From positions 5,022,001 to 5,086,000 of the forward strand of contig RQOL01000699.1 in assembly GCA_013076295.1 (NCBI GenBank): 64,000 bases of DNA. The letters run 5' to 3'. The stretch comes from Sanderia malayensis. Its lineage: Eukaryota > Cnidaria > Scyphozoa > Semaeostomeae > Pelagiidae. The stretch's first letter is position 1. Every line of letters starts with the position of its first letter. The position numbers and the translations under genes are program-made. This document shows, piece by piece, positions 62,053 through 64,000 of this stretch. Below the pieces are notes generated by a model, which ran no database searches, was not told the origin of the DNA, and saw only the letters and a list, made by a program, of their open reading frames with translations.

Positions 62053-64000
62053 AGGTAAATGACTGGTTCTTATTTTGATTATTATTATGTTATCTGGGCA
62101 AAATTGTGCAAATCATACCTCCTTAAACGACAAGTATTTTTAGATAGATTCGTGATTTTGGTAATTTTAGTTGCTTGATTTACAAGATGACGGTGCTTTT
62201 TAGATCTATACAGGCAGGATTGCGTTGTTTTCTGTGTTTTAAGTAATTACAATGATCGCTGTTACTTCTTGATCCATCCGTTGATTAGTTTATCGTAATT
62301 CAAATGATTTTGTTAAAGGTTACATGAAAATTTGTAGCTCTTATAACCACATCAACAATATTTCTTTGCTTACCTTAAATTAGTATCAGTGTTAATTAAT
62401 TTGATCTGTTGGCAGGACCCAACAATAATCATTTTATTAGAATCTATTTACATCATATCAAACCATTTATCTCTGCAAATTAGAAACAAATACAACTTCA
62501 AAACAATAAATGTGACTTTAGCTTTTGTAATTGAAATCAAACTATTATGAATTTAGCTTTACAAGATATGTCAACGTATTGTATAATTAATTATTACATA
62601 GGATTTTTATCCTGTCATTAGTTAATATAGGTTAAACTTAGATCAAAACCGGAATTCGAGCTGCAGTCAAGATGCTCTCTTTGATTTTCGTTACGTTTTT
62701 GGCCAATTGTGGTTTTATGTTGTCAAAGTTCATATGGACAAATTAGCATCGAAAAAATATTCATTACTGTGCAATAATTTATACCACCTTTTATCCTGTT
62801 TTTAGGTCGTATAAATTGTGATATTTTGCATTATGGAGTGATTTTCATATTTCAAGACAAACATAATCACAAGAAAAGGGTACGTTATTTATTTCTATTT
62901 TGGTAATGTACAATAAGGAGATATAATACTATACCTGAATTAAGCTATCTAAAAAATCAAAACAACATTTCGGAACGTCGACTTCGAACCATGACCATGA
63001 TGCGAATATGTTTAAGAGATCCGCGCATTTACTTGCTGACCTAATCATGCCCACCTCCACCCCTGAATTGGCACAGATTTTATGCATAAACAATCGAACA
63101 ATAATTGGAACTAGATCAATTGTTAGTTTTTGTTCAACAATATTCAATGCACGATGGATACATTATGTTAACAACATAAAACTATTTCCGATAGATTTAA
63201 GTTGCAAATGATTGTTATTTTGTTTGTGCAGTGCATTGTACAAAGCTTGTTGATTGTTTAGTAGATTGTGTAACAAAGAGGATATGGCTGTATCCTTGGA
63301 AATCATCTGAATGTCGAATTCATGTTTTCATGCACCATTTTCTACCTAATTTAAAATGCATTAAAATGTTTGCTTCTGCACGAAACTTTCTAACAAATGA
63401 TTGTCTATGGACATTATTTTGCGCTGATTAAAGTCAGTCAATTGTCTCTAGACCCTGTGGGACATGAACAGTATTGCACTGTGAAATAATTTTCATTTGC
63501 ATTTCTCGTGATTATCTCAACATGCATTGCATATTTCAATGGTTGCTGTGTCCCACAATCCCTTTAGGTTTTACTATAAATATGAGCGTCGTTTTTCAGC
63601 TCATTCCTTCGTTGAATCAGCTGAAGAGAAGACGTCTGCAGATTTACTTACAAGAAGAGAATAGTATCAGCTCAACACTTCATTGGTCTAGTATTTGGTT
63701 GCCAGCTCTTCTATACATTTGCAACAGCTACTTCTACAAAGGACTTCTATGGTCTGCCACATCACAGTACTTCGTTTGCCCTTAAGCCTCACTGCATCAA
63801 AAGTTGGTAAGTTTTATATTGCTGCATTACTCTTATTCTTGCTCGTATTTATGTTAGATTTGTTTTTTCTCTCGTTTATTCCTTTCCTTGATGTGTAGAT
63901 AGAATATACCTATATAAAATATATTAATGTTGATTGGTATCGTGTTCTTTGAAGGTGTACTCCGACCACTACTTCTACAAAGGACTTCTATGGTCTGCCA
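62053..64000. other. Downstream of ACE, no gene recognised
   Basis: ACE 3' UTR then AT-rich DNA. A TATA-like tataaat lies near 63575 with an open frame behind it to 63785, but I recognise nothing in it. Confidence 0.45.
63725..64000. repeat. Partial direct repeat at window end
   Basis: The phrase ctacttctacaaaggacttc followed by tatggtctgcca occurs at about 63728-63759 and again at 63969-64000, where the window stops. The period of about 241 bases suggests the start of a tandem duplication. Confidence 0.75.

Overview
The window reads as nuclear DNA of an AT-rich animal genome. Genes have many short exons with GT/AG introns, no operons are visible, and introns and spacers are full of short inverted-repeat transposons. 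The gene set (EFHC2, a KY-type transglutaminase-like protein, ADAT2, argininosuccinate lyase, ACE) together with a KDZ transposase suggests a non-vertebrate metazoan, most likely a cnidarian. That placement is inference from gene content only. I assembled exon structures by hand from reading frames, splice signals and remembered family sequences; no alignment was run.

Layout. 1-2412: tandem 135-bp array of tRNA-Gln genes and decaying copies on the minus strand, with CTG and TTG anticodons mixed. 2413-5300: spacer with a hAT-like MITE and a tRNA-derived SINE. 5302-13237 (+): complete 20-exon EFHC2-like gene with three DM10 domains. 14135-15289 (-): a U2 snRNA gene split by a 5'-truncated, poly(A)-tailed LINE fragment in the same orientation. 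16576-18559 (+): KY-like gene, 3 exons. 19053-19764 (-): ADAT2, 2 exons. 20686-25027 (+): unrecognised 12-exon gene with a PHD-like finger. 28680-32559 (-): 12-exon KDZ transposase gene, open except for one AT instead of GT splice donor. 33387-48125 (+): complete 19-exon argininosuccinate lyase. 48126-53230: spacer with hAT-like and TTAA-flanked elements. 53231-62052 (+): an angiotensin-converting-enzyme locus with two alternative large first exons upstream of one set of catalytic exons. 62053-64000: no gene recognised.

The host genes serve separate jobs: ciliary microtubule inner protein, muscle or cytoskeleton-linked protein, tRNA wobble editing, arginine/urea metabolism and extracellular peptide cleavage. 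No shared pathway is evident. The unifying theme is transposon activity: a U2-targeted LINE, a KDZ gene, TTAA-, TA-, TTA-, 8-bp- and 9-bp-duplicating inverted-repeat elements (several nested), and a gene-conversion-like tract in the duplicated ACE first exons.
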